A stretch of 64,000 bases of DNA. Origin: Pandoraea terrae (GTDB taxonomy: Bacteria > Pseudomonadota > Gammaproteobacteria > Burkholderiales > Burkholderiaceae). Positions 9,211-18,646 of this stretch are shown here, piece after piece (position 1 is the stretch's first letter; every line of letters begins with the position of its first letter). Position numbers and translations under genes: made by a program. Below the pieces are notes generated by a model. That model made no database searches and was not told where the DNA came from. It saw nothing but the letters and a program-made list of their open reading frames with translations. The stretch spans positions 40,852-104,851 of the forward strand of contig NZ_CABPRZ010000020.1 in assembly GCF_902459695.1 (NCBI RefSeq), in the 5' to 3' direction.

Positions 9211-9369
9211 CGAGCATCGCCAGCACGGTGATGACACTGCGGGGCGAACGTGCCCACGGGCGTTGAATGTATAAGCTGGCGTAAAATGGTCGCGTTAGCG
9301 AGGAGGCCGTGAGCACGATAGCCACCACGGAAATTTGCGAGTGTCTGCTCCCGCCCAAGTCGCGGGCGT

Positions 9370-10680
9370 CTAGGTAGGTTCAGTTTGGCGGATCTCGTTG
9401 AGCACCTCGGCCTGGACCTCCGGGTTTGGTTCGCCATCCTTGGTAGCAATCAATGCTTTCGGCGTCAGCGGGATCAAGGGCAGGATCAGTGCGTACACCA
9501 CGGTAGTCGCGATCACACAATATGTGAATCCGTACGTGGCGCCGCTGTTATAGATCCATGAGCCCAATAGATCGCCGGCACGCGCCGAGAGCGCGAAAAC
9601 GCCATCCACCAGCATCATCAAGGTTCCTTGCAGGCCTGGCGGACAGGACCGCATCGCGAGATCGAAGTATGCTGCCGTGGCTACACCGCCCATCAGCCCT
9701 ATCGGTGCTGCCATTACAAGGGCGAGATTGGCTGAGTGAATGAATGCCAGCGGAATCATCTGCGGCACTGCGACGATCGTTCCCCACCACAGCAGCTTGC
9801 TCAGCGATACCCTCTTGCACAGAAAGCCATACAGCAAAAATGTCGGGATGAACGCGGCGGCAAAGATCCCGTTGTAGTACGAGTAAACGGAATCTGGCGC
9901 ATGCAACTCATTGGTCAGATAGAACTGCAGCGGAGTGGCCGCTCCTGGCGCAAAGTTCCACAGAAAGCAGATGAGAACCGCGGGATAAACGGCCTTATGC
10001 TTCACCAGCCGCCTGACATTTCCAACGAAATCCGCGCCTCTGGCTTGCGGCTTCTCGTAGGTCTGGCCGAAGACGGAAACGGGCTTCCAGAGCCCCAACA
10101 CAGCAATCAATAAATTGACGATCGCCACCAGGAAGAAGGCCTGGTTCGCGGCAAGATGGTCGGAGACGTATCCGGAAGCGAACGCTCCCGCAACGACCGG
10201 GACGGCGCCGACCACGTTCCACAGAGCGCTCAGGCGCCCGGACATGAGCTTCTCCTGGCCCACCAGAGCGATCAACCCCTGATAGGCTGCGGCGATGAAT
10301 CGGAACGACAGCATTGCCAGCAGCATCCCGACGACCAGTCGCGCGTATGAGAAGCCTGAAAACGCCATCCAGATGAAAGCCACCGCGGTCGCCGGAGCGA
10401 AGATCAGGAAGAAGCCGCGATCCCGCAATCCCAGCGGGTTCCATTGGTCGCGCGCGAGGCCAAAAGCGAACGCAATGTACACGGGTATGCCCGTCAGCAG
10501 CCGGAAAGTCGAGATTTGCGTCGCCGTCGCGTGCAACTGGTTCTTGAGTATGTACGACGTCTGTATATCAACCAGGAAACCTGCCGGCGTCGCCAGATAG
10601 GTGAACAGGGTCAGCCAACCGAAATACAGCAGGGTTCGGTCGCTGCCCTCGAAACCATTACGATCAGGAACGGTCAGCAT
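9370..10680 (-). CDS. Major facilitator superfamily transporter
   Basis: A 436-residue polytopic protein with about 12 predicted membrane helices in two sets of six, separated by a polar loop near residues 205-225. The helix 2-3 loop region (FGLARDQWNPLGLRDRGFFL) resembles the folate/biopterin-type branch more than sugar or drug porters. The substrate cannot be deduced. The ATG at 10680 follows an A-rich leader without a clear SD. It is transcribed toward the MocR remnant and is downstream of the Rieske gene on the same strand. Confidence 0.85.
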   Translation of the reverse strand: MLTVPDRNGFEGSDRTLLYFGWLTLFTYLATPAGFLVDIQTSYILKNQLHATATQISTFRLLTGIPVYIAFAFGLARDQWNPLGLRDRGFFLIFAPATAVAFIWMAFSGFSYARLVVGMLLAMLSFRFIAAAYQGLIALVGQEKLMSGRLSALWNVVGAVPVVAGAFASGYVSDHLAANQAFFLVAIVNLLIAVLGLWKPVSVFGQTYEKPQARGADFVGNVRRLVKHKAVYPAVLICFLWNFAPGAATPLQFYLTNELHAPDSVYSYYNGIFAAAFIPTFLLYGFLCKRVSLSKLLWWGTIVAVPQMIPLAFIHSANLALVMAAPIGLMGGVATAAYFDLAMRSCPPGLQGTLMMLVDGVFALSARAGDLLGSWIYNSGATYGFTYCVIATTVVYALILPLIPLTPKALIATKDGEPNPEVQAEVLNEIRQTEPT

Positions 10681-10785
10681 TTTTTTAGTAGCTTAAATGG
10701 GAATGCACCGGACTGAAGGGCGCGTAGATATTGGATTGCGGGCCTTTCGCGGCTCGCACAGATTTACGATCGCCGGCACGCGTCG

Positions 10786-12567
10786 TCACGACGCCCCAGC
10801 CCCCTCATGGATCGCGCCGCCACGCATCAAGCGCCGGGCGATGTCGGCCGTCTGCAGTGCCCCGCGTTCGGTCGGCGAATGGGCGGCGAGATAGCGGGCG
10901 ACCGCAATGAGGACGTGCCGGCCCTCGCCAGTATTGCCCCACGCGGCGAACTGCCGGACTCCGGCGTCCAGCATCTGATAGGCGTGGAAGCCAGCATCTT
11001 CGCGCAACACCGCAAGCGCGAGCGTGGCGATCAGCGCCTGTGGCGAATGGCCGAGCGTGAGATGTCGCGCCACGAGCCTTGCCGCAAGATCAACCTGTCG
11101 CTGCTTGTCGAAGGCGTCGAGCAAGGCGGCGCAGATCGTCTCCACATCGGCAGGGAGGTCGTCGAGCGGGTCGCTGTCCTCACCCGGGATGCGGGCCGGC
11201 GGCACATTCAGATAACGGGCAAGGTAGAGCGCCATGGCGCCGTGCGTTATGGCGCGCACGGCCGTGACGTGACTGTCGATGTTGGCGGTCCCGATCCGCG
11301 TGAGCATCTGGTGGACCGCGTTAGCGTAGGTGAAGACGTGGTGCGCCGTCTCCCAGTCGGCGTGCTCGTTGGCATTGCCGAAGCGGGCCACCCGCAGCGC
11401 CGCTCCGTAAGCGAGGGATCGTCCCAGGTCGGCAGGCGCGGCACCTGCGCGGATCGCCGCCTTTAGCGCATCAATGATCTTCGCTGGATCGTCTCCGAGC
11501 AGCTCTCGGGCGAGCGCCGCGTGATGCGACCATCCATGCAAGGTGCCCGCGGCAGCGAACAGCTCCGGCATTTGGCTGGCGGATTCTTCACACAGCGCAA
11601 CAAGATCAACGGGCTGGCGCCAGGCGGTCGATTCCTCCGCGCCACGGGCGGCCACCATCTGGCCGACGATAGTCGGCAGCAACGCTGGCGCGTGCTCCCA
11701 ACCGATCAGGTCGAGGCACTCGAAGGCCTTGTTGATAAAGTCGAGCGAATGACCGGTGTCGGCAAACACCCTTTCGGTCTCGGCCGAAAGCAGCGCATCG
11801 GCGAGCACAGCTGGCGAGGCACCGGCTGCAATCGCCGTCAGCAGGGTGCGCTCGGCCGCTTCGCGATGCCGCACATTTGTCCACAGTCGCAGCCAGCGCT
11901 TGAGTGCGGCCGGCTCCGGCCGGCTTCCGAGCGGCGCACGTTCGCGCCGCGGCGCCTCGCCGTCACAGTCCGTCGCCACGCGGCGCGCACCGTGGAACAG
12001 GGCAAGATAGGCTTCGTCCTCTGGCAGCAAAGGGAAGAGATTGCCCAGCGCCGTCAGTATCGTGAGACCGACGCCCCAGCCGTCGCGGTTCTGCGCCCCG
12101 AACAGCGCCACCTGCCGCACAATATCGGCCATCGGCACGTCGGCCGCGAGCTGACCATGCACGGCCTTGGCGATGACGAGATCGAGGTCGTGCGCGAGGC
12201 CGTCCGCAAGCCGCTGACGCCAGTGCGCCGCGGGATCGGGATGGCCGAACGTGGTCGTTACCCAGACATCGCCGTTGCGTATCTCGACCGCGCAGGTCGG
12301 TATATCGTCCGCCCAAAGGTCGAAGGTGCAGCCGCTTTCGAGGTCGAAGCGGGCGTGATGCCAATGACAGGTCAAGATGCCGTCCTCAACGCTGCCGCGC
12401 TCGAGCGGGAAGCCCATGTGCGGACAACGATTGTCGAGGGCGAAGACGCGCCCGCGGTCGTAGATGACGAGGATCGGAAGATGGCCACCTTGCACAACGA
12501 GCCGCCCCTTCGCCTTCAGCGCGTCAAGGCTCCCCGCAAGCACGAATTCCTTGTTCGGTGCATCCAT
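10786..12567 (-). CDS. Rieske [2Fe-2S] protein with long helical C-terminal domain
   Basis: A 593-residue protein starting at the ATG at 12567, which has a very strong SD (AGGAGG) 7 bases upstream; the 16 residues further 5' are not needed. Residues about 5-105 form a Rieske ferredoxin domain with both ligand motifs: CPHMGFPLERG (Cys-X-His) and CHWHHARFDLESG (Cys-X2-His). The other roughly 480 residues are Ala/Leu-rich and probably all-helical, with many His residues (LHGWSHHAAL, THGAMALYLARYL). Known small Rieske ferredoxins are about 100 residues, so this is a large fusion. The long domain may be a redox partner or enzyme; its function is unknown. Confidence 0.8.
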   Translation of the reverse strand: MDAPNKEFVLAGSLDALKAKGRLVVQGGHLPILVIYDRGRVFALDNRCPHMGFPLERGSVEDGILTCHWHHARFDLESGCTFDLWADDIPTCAVEIRNGDVWVTTTFGHPDPAAHWRQRLADGLAHDLDLVIAKAVHGQLAADVPMADIVRQVALFGAQNRDGWGVGLTILTALGNLFPLLPEDEAYLALFHGARRVATDCDGEAPRRERAPLGSRPEPAALKRWLRLWTNVRHREAAERTLLTAIAAGASPAVLADALLSAETERVFADTGHSLDFINKAFECLDLIGWEHAPALLPTIVGQMVAARGAEESTAWRQPVDLVALCEESASQMPELFAAAGTLHGWSHHAALARELLGDDPAKIIDALKAAIRAGAAPADLGRSLAYGAALRVARFGNANEHADWETAHHVFTYANAVHQMLTRIGTANIDSHVTAVRAITHGAMALYLARYLNVPPARIPGEDSDPLDDLPADVETICAALLDAFDKQRQVDLAARLVARHLTLGHSPQALIATLALAVLREDAGFHAYQMLDAGVRQFAAWGNTGEGRHVLIAVARYLAAHSPTERGALQTADIARRLMRGGAIHEGAGAS

Positions 12568-12762
12568 GCGCAAACCTCCTGCACGCTTCCCGTCAGGGAC
12601 GTAGTACGGCCTCACCTGATAACTTTATGCCTATTTTGGCGGCACTTCCCAAGCGATGCGCGCGAAATGGCTGAGCAGGCGGGGGTATAACAGCCAACGA
12701 CCGCTACTGCCCCGCCTGCCACGCGTTAACGGGCGCAAGGCGGAGCGAGAAGCGACCAAGGC

Positions 12763-13458
12763 TCACGCCGCAGCGGCATCTTCCGTGTCGATTGGCTCGG
12801 CGTCCGTGTGCCCTCGGCGCCGCAGGACGACATGCGTGGCCTTCTCCGACGCTACGAATTCAACGCATTCGTATCCCAGAGCCCGCAAGTCAACCCCTTC
12901 GAACAGCGATTCTCCCCGGCCGAGCAGGACCGGCGCGATAGCAATGTGCAGTTCATCAATGAGGCCCTCACGAAGATACTGCTGGATGGTGCCCGGCCCA
13001 CCGCCGATCCGCACGTCCATTCCGGCAGCGGCCTCGCGTGCACGGTCGAGCGCCTCGCGAATGCCTCCTGTGATGAAGTGAAACGTCGTTCCGCCTTCCA
13101 TCTCGATGGGGGGACGAGCATGATGGGTCAAGACGAAGACTGGGACGTGATACGGTGGATTGTCTCCCCACCAGCCTTTCCAGTTTGTGTCCGGCCAGTC
13201 CCCACGAATGGGGCCGAACATGTTCCTCCCAAGAATCCAGGCCCCGACATTCTGAAAGCCACGGGCGGCGAAATCATCGTCAACCCCGGTCGTACCGCCG
13301 TCCTTGCCGAACAAGGCCCGCTGGAATGTGCGTGTTGGGACTAGCCACTGGTGCAGTTCCGTCCCGCCAACGCCGAGCGGATTGTTGATGTCTTGATTCG
13401 GGCCTGCACCGTATCCGTCGAGCGAGACGGTGAAGCCGTCAACGCGAACTCGTGTCAT
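12763..13458 (-). CDS. DHFR/RibD C-terminal family reductase
   Basis: A 231-residue protein of the dihydrofolate-reductase-like fold shared by RibD C-terminal domains and YyaP-like proteins. The N-terminus VRVDGFTVSLDGYGAGPNQ matches the SLDGY motif. Later come AWILGRNMFGPIRG, FVLTHHARPPIEMEGGTTF, and the NADPH-binding end DVRIGGGPGTIQQYLREGLI then DELHIAIAPVLLGRGESLF. The start has a good SD (GGAGG) 7 bases upstream. The physiological substrate is unknown. The C-terminus carries an unusual acidic/alanine tail. Confidence 0.9.
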   Translation of the reverse strand: MTRVRVDGFTVSLDGYGAGPNQDINNPLGVGGTELHQWLVPTRTFQRALFGKDGGTTGVDDDFAARGFQNVGAWILGRNMFGPIRGDWPDTNWKGWWGDNPPYHVPVFVLTHHARPPIEMEGGTTFHFITGGIREALDRAREAAAGMDVRIGGGPGTIQQYLREGLIDELHIAIAPVLLGRGESLFEGVDLRALGYECVEFVASEKATHVVLRRRGHTDAEPIDTEDAAAA

Positions 13459-13931
13459 CGTTTGCCTCCGTTTAGACGCCTAACGTAATGTGGACAGCAA
13501 ATCTGCATGGTTTGCCGGAATCGTGCGAAATATTCTAGCTTTGGCCGGAAGTTCGCGTTCACACAAACTGCCGGAAAGCTGACGTTGAGGGTTCCAATGT
13601 CCGTTCTCTCGAATGTTCATCGAACGGGTGCTCGTTGCTAGAGCCATCCGTGCTTGTCCTGCCTCCAACAGTCGAAAACGCGTTTCGCATTGTGAAGTTC
13701 ACTTCAAATTTCCGCAGCATTGCTTTTTCGTTGCGTGAAAACATGTTTCACATCGCAAAAATAGTTACATAACCCATTGAAAAATAAACATAAATTAAGT
13801 CTTATGTCTTATATAAGACATCACCGAAACGCATCAAGCGGCGTTACTATTTAGTCATGCAGTTCGCTTCGACATACGTAGCGGCACGCTGAACCATTTA
13901 TTCAAACGCGCTTTGCTCTCAGGAGATACAC
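13459..13931. other. Regulatory intergenic region upstream of isocitrate lyase
   Basis: No gene is visible. The right half (about 13740-13860) is markedly AT-rich for this genome and contains the palindrome at 13804-13821. It must hold the divergent promoters for the DHFR-like gene and isocitrate lyase. Confidence 0.6.
13799..13821. promoter_or_regulatory. Palindromic operator upstream of aceA
   Basis: ATGTCTTATATAAGACAT at 13804-13821 is a perfect 18-bp palindrome. The half-site GTCTTAT is also repeated in tandem directly upstream (13799-13805, then 13806-13812). It lies 110 bases before the aceA start in an AT-rich promoter zone. Palindromes of this length and spacing are typical of GntR/FadR-type or IclR-type repressors that control acetate and glyoxylate metabolism. 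No regulator gene is adjacent, so the binding protein is unknown. Confidence 0.65.
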
Positions 13932-15512
13932 ATGGCCCAATATCAAGACGACATCCAGGCAGTTGCTGGTTTGAAAGAGACGCACGGCAGCGCCTGGGAT
14001 GCCATCAATCCCGAGTATGCCGCTCGCATGCGTGCCCAGAACAAGTTCAAAACGGGCCTGGACATCGCCAAGTACACCGCCAAGATCATGCGCGCCGACA
14101 TGGCCGCCTACGATGCTGACCCGTCCAAGTACACCCAGTCGCTGGGCTGCTGGCACGGCTTCATCGGCCAGCAGAAGATGATCTCCATCAAGAAGCACTT
14201 CAACAGCACCGACCGCCGCTACCTTTACCTGTCCGGATGGATGGTGGCCGCGCTGCGCTCCGAGTTCGGCCCGCTGCCGGACCAGTCGATGCACGAAAAA
14301 ACCTCCGTCAGCGCGCTGATCCGCGAGCTGTACACGTTCCTGCGCCAGGCCGACGCCCGTGAACTGGGCGGCCTGTTCCGCCAGCTGGATGCGGCCGTTG
14401 GCCCTGCCAAGGCCGCCATCCAGGAAAAAATCGACAACCACGTCACCCACGTCGTGCCTATCATCGCCGACATCGACGCGGGTTTCGGCAACGCGGAAGC
14501 AACCTACCTGCTGGCCAAGCAGTTCATCGAAGCGGGCGCGTGCTGCATCCAGATCGAAAACCAGGTGTCCGACGAGAAGCAGTGCGGCCACCAGGATGGC
14601 AAAGTCACCGTGCCGCACGAAGACTTCCTGGCCAAGATCCGCGCCATTCGCTATGCCTTCCTGGAACTGGGCGTGGACGACGGCGTCATCGTGTCCCGTA
14701 CCGACTCGCTGGGTGCCGGCCTGACCAAGCAGATCGCCGTGACCAACACGCCGGGCGACTTGGGCGACCAATACAATTCCTTCCTCGATTGCGAAGAATT
14801 GTCGGCCGACGAACTGGGCAATGGTGACGTCATCATCAAGCGCGACGGCAAGCTGCTGCGTCCCAAGCGCCTGCCTAGCAACCTGTTCCAGTTCCGCGCC
14901 GGCACGGGCGAAGCGCGCTGCGTTCTGGATTGCATCACCTCGCTGCAAAACGGCGCTGACCTGCTGTGGATCGAAACCGAAAAACCGCATATCGCCCAGA
15001 TCGGCGGCATGGTCAGCGAGATTCGCAAAGTCATCCCGAACGCCAAGCTGGTGTACAACAACAGCCCGTCGTTCAACTGGACCCTGAATTTCCGCCAGCA
15101 GGCGTACGACGCGATGAAGGCCGCGGGCAAGGATGTGTCGGCATATGAACGCGCCCAGCTGATGAGCGTGGAATACGATCAGACCGAACTGGCGGCGCTC
15201 GCCGACGAAAAGATCCGGACCTTCCAGGCCGACGCGTCGCGCGAAGCAGGTATCTTCCACCACCTGATTACGCTGCCGACCTACCACACCGCCGCACTGT
15301 CTACCGACAACCTGGCCAAGGAATACTTCGGCGACCAGGGCATGCTGGGTTATGTGGCTGGCGTGCAGCGTAAGGAAATCCGTCAGGGCATCGCCTGCGT
15401 CAAGCACCAGAACATGTCCGGCTCGGACATCGGCGACGACCACAAGGAGTATTTCAGCGGCGACGCGGCCCTGAAAGCGGCGGGTAAAGACAACACCATG
15501 AACCAGTTCTGA
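13932..15512 (+). CDS. aceA: Isocitrate lyase
   Basis: A 526-residue enzyme of the glyoxylate shunt that cleaves isocitrate to succinate and glyoxylate, letting cells grow on acetate or fatty acids. The catalytic loop reads KQCGH with Cys218. Together with the length, this places it in the longer Pseudomonas-type isocitrate lyase subfamily rather than the roughly 435-residue KKCGH E. coli type. Substrate/Mg2+ segments IADIDAGFGNAEATY, SRTDSLGAGL and LVYNNSPSFNW are all present. The ATG has an AGGAGA SD 8 bases upstream. It stands alone, with its own operator-like palindrome and an intrinsic terminator, so it is probably induced on C2 carbon. No malate synthase gene is in the window. Confidence 0.97.
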   Translation: MAQYQDDIQAVAGLKETHGSAWDAINPEYAARMRAQNKFKTGLDIAKYTAKIMRADMAAYDADPSKYTQSLGCWHGFIGQQKMISIKKHFNSTDRRYLYLSGWMVAALRSEFGPLPDQSMHEKTSVSALIRELYTFLRQADARELGGLFRQLDAAVGPAKAAIQEKIDNHVTHVVPIIADIDAGFGNAEATYLLAKQFIEAGACCIQIENQVSDEKQCGHQDGKVTVPHEDFLAKIRAIRYAFLELGVDDGVIVSRTDSLGAGLTKQIAVTNTPGDLGDQYNSFLDCEELSADELGNGDVIIKRDGKLLRPKRLPSNLFQFRAGTGEARCVLDCITSLQNGADLLWIETEKPHIAQIGGMVSEIRKVIPNAKLVYNNSPSFNWTLNFRQQAYDAMKAAGKDVSAYERAQLMSVEYDQTELAALADEKIRTFQADASREAGIFHHLITLPTYHTAALSTDNLAKEYFGDQGMLGYVAGVQRKEIRQGIACVKHQNMSGSDIGDDHKEYFSGDAALKAAGKDNTMNQF

Positions 15513-15566
15513 TACCCGTAATACCCGAAGCAAAACACCAGATGAAATGGTCAGCCTGACCTTGAA

Positions 15567-15598
15567 GCCCAGCAGGTTCACACTTGTTGGGCTTTTCT
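15567..15598 (+). terminator. Intrinsic terminator of aceA
   Basis: Stem arms GCCCAGCAGG (15567-15576) and CTTGTTGGGC (15583-15592) pair over 10 bases with two G-U wobbles around a 6-base loop, followed by TTTT and further T-rich sequence. It lies 55 bases after the aceA stop, the expected place for a single-gene transcript end. Confidence 0.8.
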
Positions 15599-15688
15599 TA
15601 TTTCAGGAGTTGTTCCTGGCCACGACAACGTTGCTCGGCATCGATATCGGCAAACACACCCCATCGACATCGGTGCCATACTTTCCTC

Positions 15689-16453
15689 ATGGTTACCGCG
15701 ACCTTCCGCTTCTATGAGGAGCTAAATGACTTCCTGCCGCGCGAGCGCCGCAGGCGGGAGTTCGATTGCCCCTGCGCCCGTGCGGCAACCACCAAGCACA
15801 TGATCGAAGCGCTCGGCGTGCCGCATACCGAAGTCGAACTGGTGCTCGTCGACGGGGAATCGGTCGGGTTCGACCATCTCATCGCGAATGGCGAGCGCGT
15901 GGCCGTCTACCCGAAGTTCGAGGCACTCGATATCACTTCGCTGTTACGGGTGCGCGAGCATCCGCTGCGGCATGTCCGCTTCGTTGCCGACGCCCATCTC
16001 GGTGGTCTCGCCCATCTGCTGCGAATGGCCGGTTTCGACACGCTGTACGACAATAATTTCGATGATCGCGAGATCGCCGCGATCTCGGCGCGCGACGAGC
16101 GCATCGTGCTCACACGCGACAGGGATCTACTGAAGCGCCGCAACATCACGCACGGTTGCTATGTGCGCGCCCTCAAGCCCCGTCAGCAACTGCACGAAAT
16201 CTTCGGCCGCCTCGACTTGGCCGGAAGTATCCGACCATTCTCGCTGTGCCTCGATTGCAATGCGCCATTACACGCGCTCGCTGCAGACGTAGCACGGTCA
16301 CGCGCCCCGCCCTCCGTGCGCGCCCGGTTTACGCGCTACGCAACATGCGACATATGCCAACGCGTCTTCTGGGAGGGCTCGCACTGGCGCCGGATGCGCG
16401 ATCTGCTGGATGAGGTCGTCGGAACGGCAACGGCGACGCCTGCCAGCGAGTAA
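15689..16453 (+). CDS. Mut7-C RNase-domain protein with ubiquitin-like N-terminus
   Basis: A 254-residue protein. Residues 1-90 form a ubiquitin-like/MoaD-type domain (VTATFRFYEELNDFLP). Residues about 95-250 form the Mut7-C domain: RFVADAHLGGLAHLLRMAGF with the conserved Asp, DDREIAAISARDERIVLTRD with the PIN-like acidic positions, and a four-cysteine zinc knuckle (CLDCNAPL, then CDICQRVFW). The ATG at 15689 is chosen because earlier in-frame codons lie inside the aceA terminator. Mut7-C is a predicted RNA-processing nuclease module; the target is unknown. Confidence 0.88.
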   Translation: MVTATFRFYEELNDFLPRERRRREFDCPCARAATTKHMIEALGVPHTEVELVLVDGESVGFDHLIANGERVAVYPKFEALDITSLLRVREHPLRHVRFVADAHLGGLAHLLRMAGFDTLYDNNFDDREIAAISARDERIVLTRDRDLLKRRNITHGCYVRALKPRQQLHEIFGRLDLAGSIRPFSLCLDCNAPLHALAADVARSRAPPSVRARFTRYATCDICQRVFWEGSHWRRMRDLLDEVVGTATATPASE

Positions 16454-16557
16454 TCCACCATCGAGTACCGGGTTCCCCCTCCGGTATCTCCCCATATGGC
16501 AATTCAGCCCGTTTTCGCCAATAATGGCCCCACATCCATTACTGGACGAGGGCGGCC

Positions 16558-18606
16558 ATGGTCTTCAGCCCCGATGCCATCCGTACCATCGCCCTGGTCG
16601 GGCATGCCGGATGCGGCAAGACGTCGCTTGTCGAAACGCTGCTGCATCTGGGCGGCGCCATACACACGCCCGGCAGCGTAGATCGCGGCACGACAGTCTG
16701 CGATTTCGACCCGCTAGAGCGCAAATATCACCACTCCCTGAATTCCGCCGTCGCCCATCTGCATTACCGGGACACGCGCATCTACCTGCTCGACACCCCC
16801 GGCTATCCCGACTTTTCCGGGCTCTCGATCAGCGCCCTTCCCGCCGTGGAAACGGCCGCCATCGTCATCAATGCCCAAACCGGCATTGAAATGACTACCC
16901 GGCGCATGATGGCGTGGGCGGAATCCCGCAAGCTCTGCCGAATGATCATCGTCAACGGCATCGATGGCGAGAAAGTTGACCTTCCGGGGCTGGTGGAACA
17001 GATTCAGGAAGCCTTCGGCAAGCGGTGCCTGCCGATCAACCTGCCGGCGCAGCGCAGCCAGCAGGTGGTGGACTGCTTCTTCAATCCGTCCGGCGAGTCC
17101 GATTTCCTGTCGGTTGCGGCGGCGCACAATGCGCTGATCGATCAGGTGGTGGAGATCGACCCGGACTTGATGGAGCTTTACCTGGAGCAAGGGGAAGCCA
17201 TCACCCCGGAACAGTTGCACGAACCCTTCGAGCGCGCGTTGCGCGAAGGGCATCTGGTGCCGATCTGTTTCACGTCGGCCACCAACGGCGTTGGTATCAC
17301 GGAGCTGCTCGACGTGTTCGTCCGGCTCCTGCCCAACCCCATGGAGGGCAACCCGCCGCTGTTCTATCGAGATAAAGACGGCAACCAGGAGACTGTGCCC
17401 GCCACGCCGGACCCCGGCAAGCATGTGTTGGCCCACGCCTTCAAGATCGTCATTGACCCTTACATCGGAAAGCTGGCGGTGTTCCGCATCCATCAGGGCA
17501 CGGTCATGCGCGATAGCCAGCTCTATGTCGGCCTCGGGCGACAACCGTTCCGGGTCGCCCATCTGCTGATGCTGCAGGGCAAGGACCACGAAGATATCCA
17601 GCAAGCCGGCCCCGGCGACATCTGTGCGGTGGCCAAGATCGATGAGATCGGGTTCGATGCTGTGCTGCACGATGCGCCGGAGGATGGGGACATTCACCTG
17701 ACCCCGCTCGATTTCCCCGCGCCGATTTACGGCCTGGCGATCGAGCCGGCGCGCCGGGGCAACGAGCAACGACTCTGGGAGACGCTGCAGAAGCTGGCGG
17801 CGGAAGATCCGTGTCTGGTCATCGAACACCCTGTCGGCACCAATGAGACGGTCATGCGGGGCTTGGGCGAGTTGCATCTGCGTTACATGCTGGAGCGGCT
17901 GACCGAGCAGTACAAGCTTGATGTCGTGACGCGTCCGCCGAAGATCGCTTATCGGGAAACGATCAGCGCAAAGGCGGAGGGGCATTACCGTCACAAGAAG
18001 CAAACCGGCGGCGCGGGGCAATTCGGCGAAGTGATGCTGCGTGTGGAGCCGTTGCCGCGTGGTGCCGGGTTCGAGTTTGTCGATGCCGTGAAAGGCGGTG
18101 CGATTCCCGGGCAGTTCATTCCCGCCGTGGAAAAGGGCATTCTCCAAGCCATCGAAAGCGGGCCGTTGGCCGGCTTCCCGATGCATGACGTACGGGTTAC
18201 GGTGTACGACGGCAAGAGCCATCCCGTCGACTCGAAGGAAGTGGCGTTCGCCACCGCGGGGCGCAAGGCCTTTATCGACGCAGTGTTGAAAGCCCGGCCG
18301 GTTGTGCTGGAGCCTATCGTGGACATCGAGGTCATCACCCCGGCGGCGGTAATGGGCGACGTCATCGGCGATCTGTCGTCCAAGCGCGGGCAAGTCCACG
18401 GCACGCGCACGGCCGCCGGCGACGCCGTGGTCGTCGCGGGAAAGGTCCCGCTTTCAGAACTCGACGGCTATCAGTCTCGTCTGAATGCCATTGCCGGTGG
18501 ACACGGGAATTACACCATCCAGTTAAGTCACTACGACCCGGTGCCGCCCGCCCAGCAGGAGCGGTTTGCGGCGCAGCATAAGACGCAAAGCGACGACGCT
18601 ACGTAG
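16558..18606 (+). CDS. Elongation factor G paralogue (EF-G-like GTPase)
   Basis: A 682-residue translational GTPase with the five-domain EF-G layout. G1 is GHAGCGKT, G2 lies around RGTTVCD, and G3 is DTPGYPDF. The G4 motif, normally NKxD, reads NGID at residues 133-136, so the guanine-contacting lysine is replaced by glycine. The domain IV tip region (KKQTGGAGQFGEV, KGGAIPGQFIPAVEKG) is intact. It is shorter than canonical EF-G (about 700) and is not in the str operon, so it is a divergent paralogue of the kind found as a second copy in betaproteobacteria. A role in translocation, ribosome recycling or stress translation is possible but unproven. Confidence 0.88.
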   Translation: MVFSPDAIRTIALVGHAGCGKTSLVETLLHLGGAIHTPGSVDRGTTVCDFDPLERKYHHSLNSAVAHLHYRDTRIYLLDTPGYPDFSGLSISALPAVETAAIVINAQTGIEMTTRRMMAWAESRKLCRMIIVNGIDGEKVDLPGLVEQIQEAFGKRCLPINLPAQRSQQVVDCFFNPSGESDFLSVAAAHNALIDQVVEIDPDLMELYLEQGEAITPEQLHEPFERALREGHLVPICFTSATNGVGITELLDVFVRLLPNPMEGNPPLFYRDKDGNQETVPATPDPGKHVLAHAFKIVIDPYIGKLAVFRIHQGTVMRDSQLYVGLGRQPFRVAHLLMLQGKDHEDIQQAGPGDICAVAKIDEIGFDAVLHDAPEDGDIHLTPLDFPAPIYGLAIEPARRGNEQRLWETLQKLAAEDPCLVIEHPVGTNETVMRGLGELHLRYMLERLTEQYKLDVVTRPPKIAYRETISAKAEGHYRHKKQTGGAGQFGEVMLRVEPLPRGAGFEFVDAVKGGAIPGQFIPAVEKGILQAIESGPLAGFPMHDVRVTVYDGKSHPVDSKEVAFATAGRKAFIDAVLKARPVVLEPIVDIEVITPAAVMGDVIGDLSSKRGQVHGTRTAAGDAVVVAGKVPLSELDGYQSRLNAIAGGHGNYTIQLSHYDPVPPAQQERFAAQHKTQSDDAT

Positions 18607-18610
18607 TAGA

Positions 18611-18646
18611 AGCGATTCCGCAAGCTGTGCCGACAGCTTGATCGCT
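18611..18646 (+). terminator. Hairpin after the EF-G paralogue
   Basis: Nested arms AGCGAT/ATCGCT (18611-18616, 18641-18646) and AAGCTGT/ACAGCTT (18622-18628, 18633-18639) with a GCCG loop begin 5 bases after the stop codon. The stem is strong but no T-run follows, so it is a transcript-end structure or partial terminator rather than a textbook one. Confidence 0.5.

Noticed and set aside
13902..15581. A 559-residue open frame antisense to isocitrate lyase
   Set aside because: Shadow of aceA codon bias; the sequence is low-complexity in V/F/G/D and overlaps the aceA terminator.
16714..18399. A 561-residue open frame antisense to the EF-G paralogue
   Set aside because: Mirror of EF-G codons; no motif or start signal.
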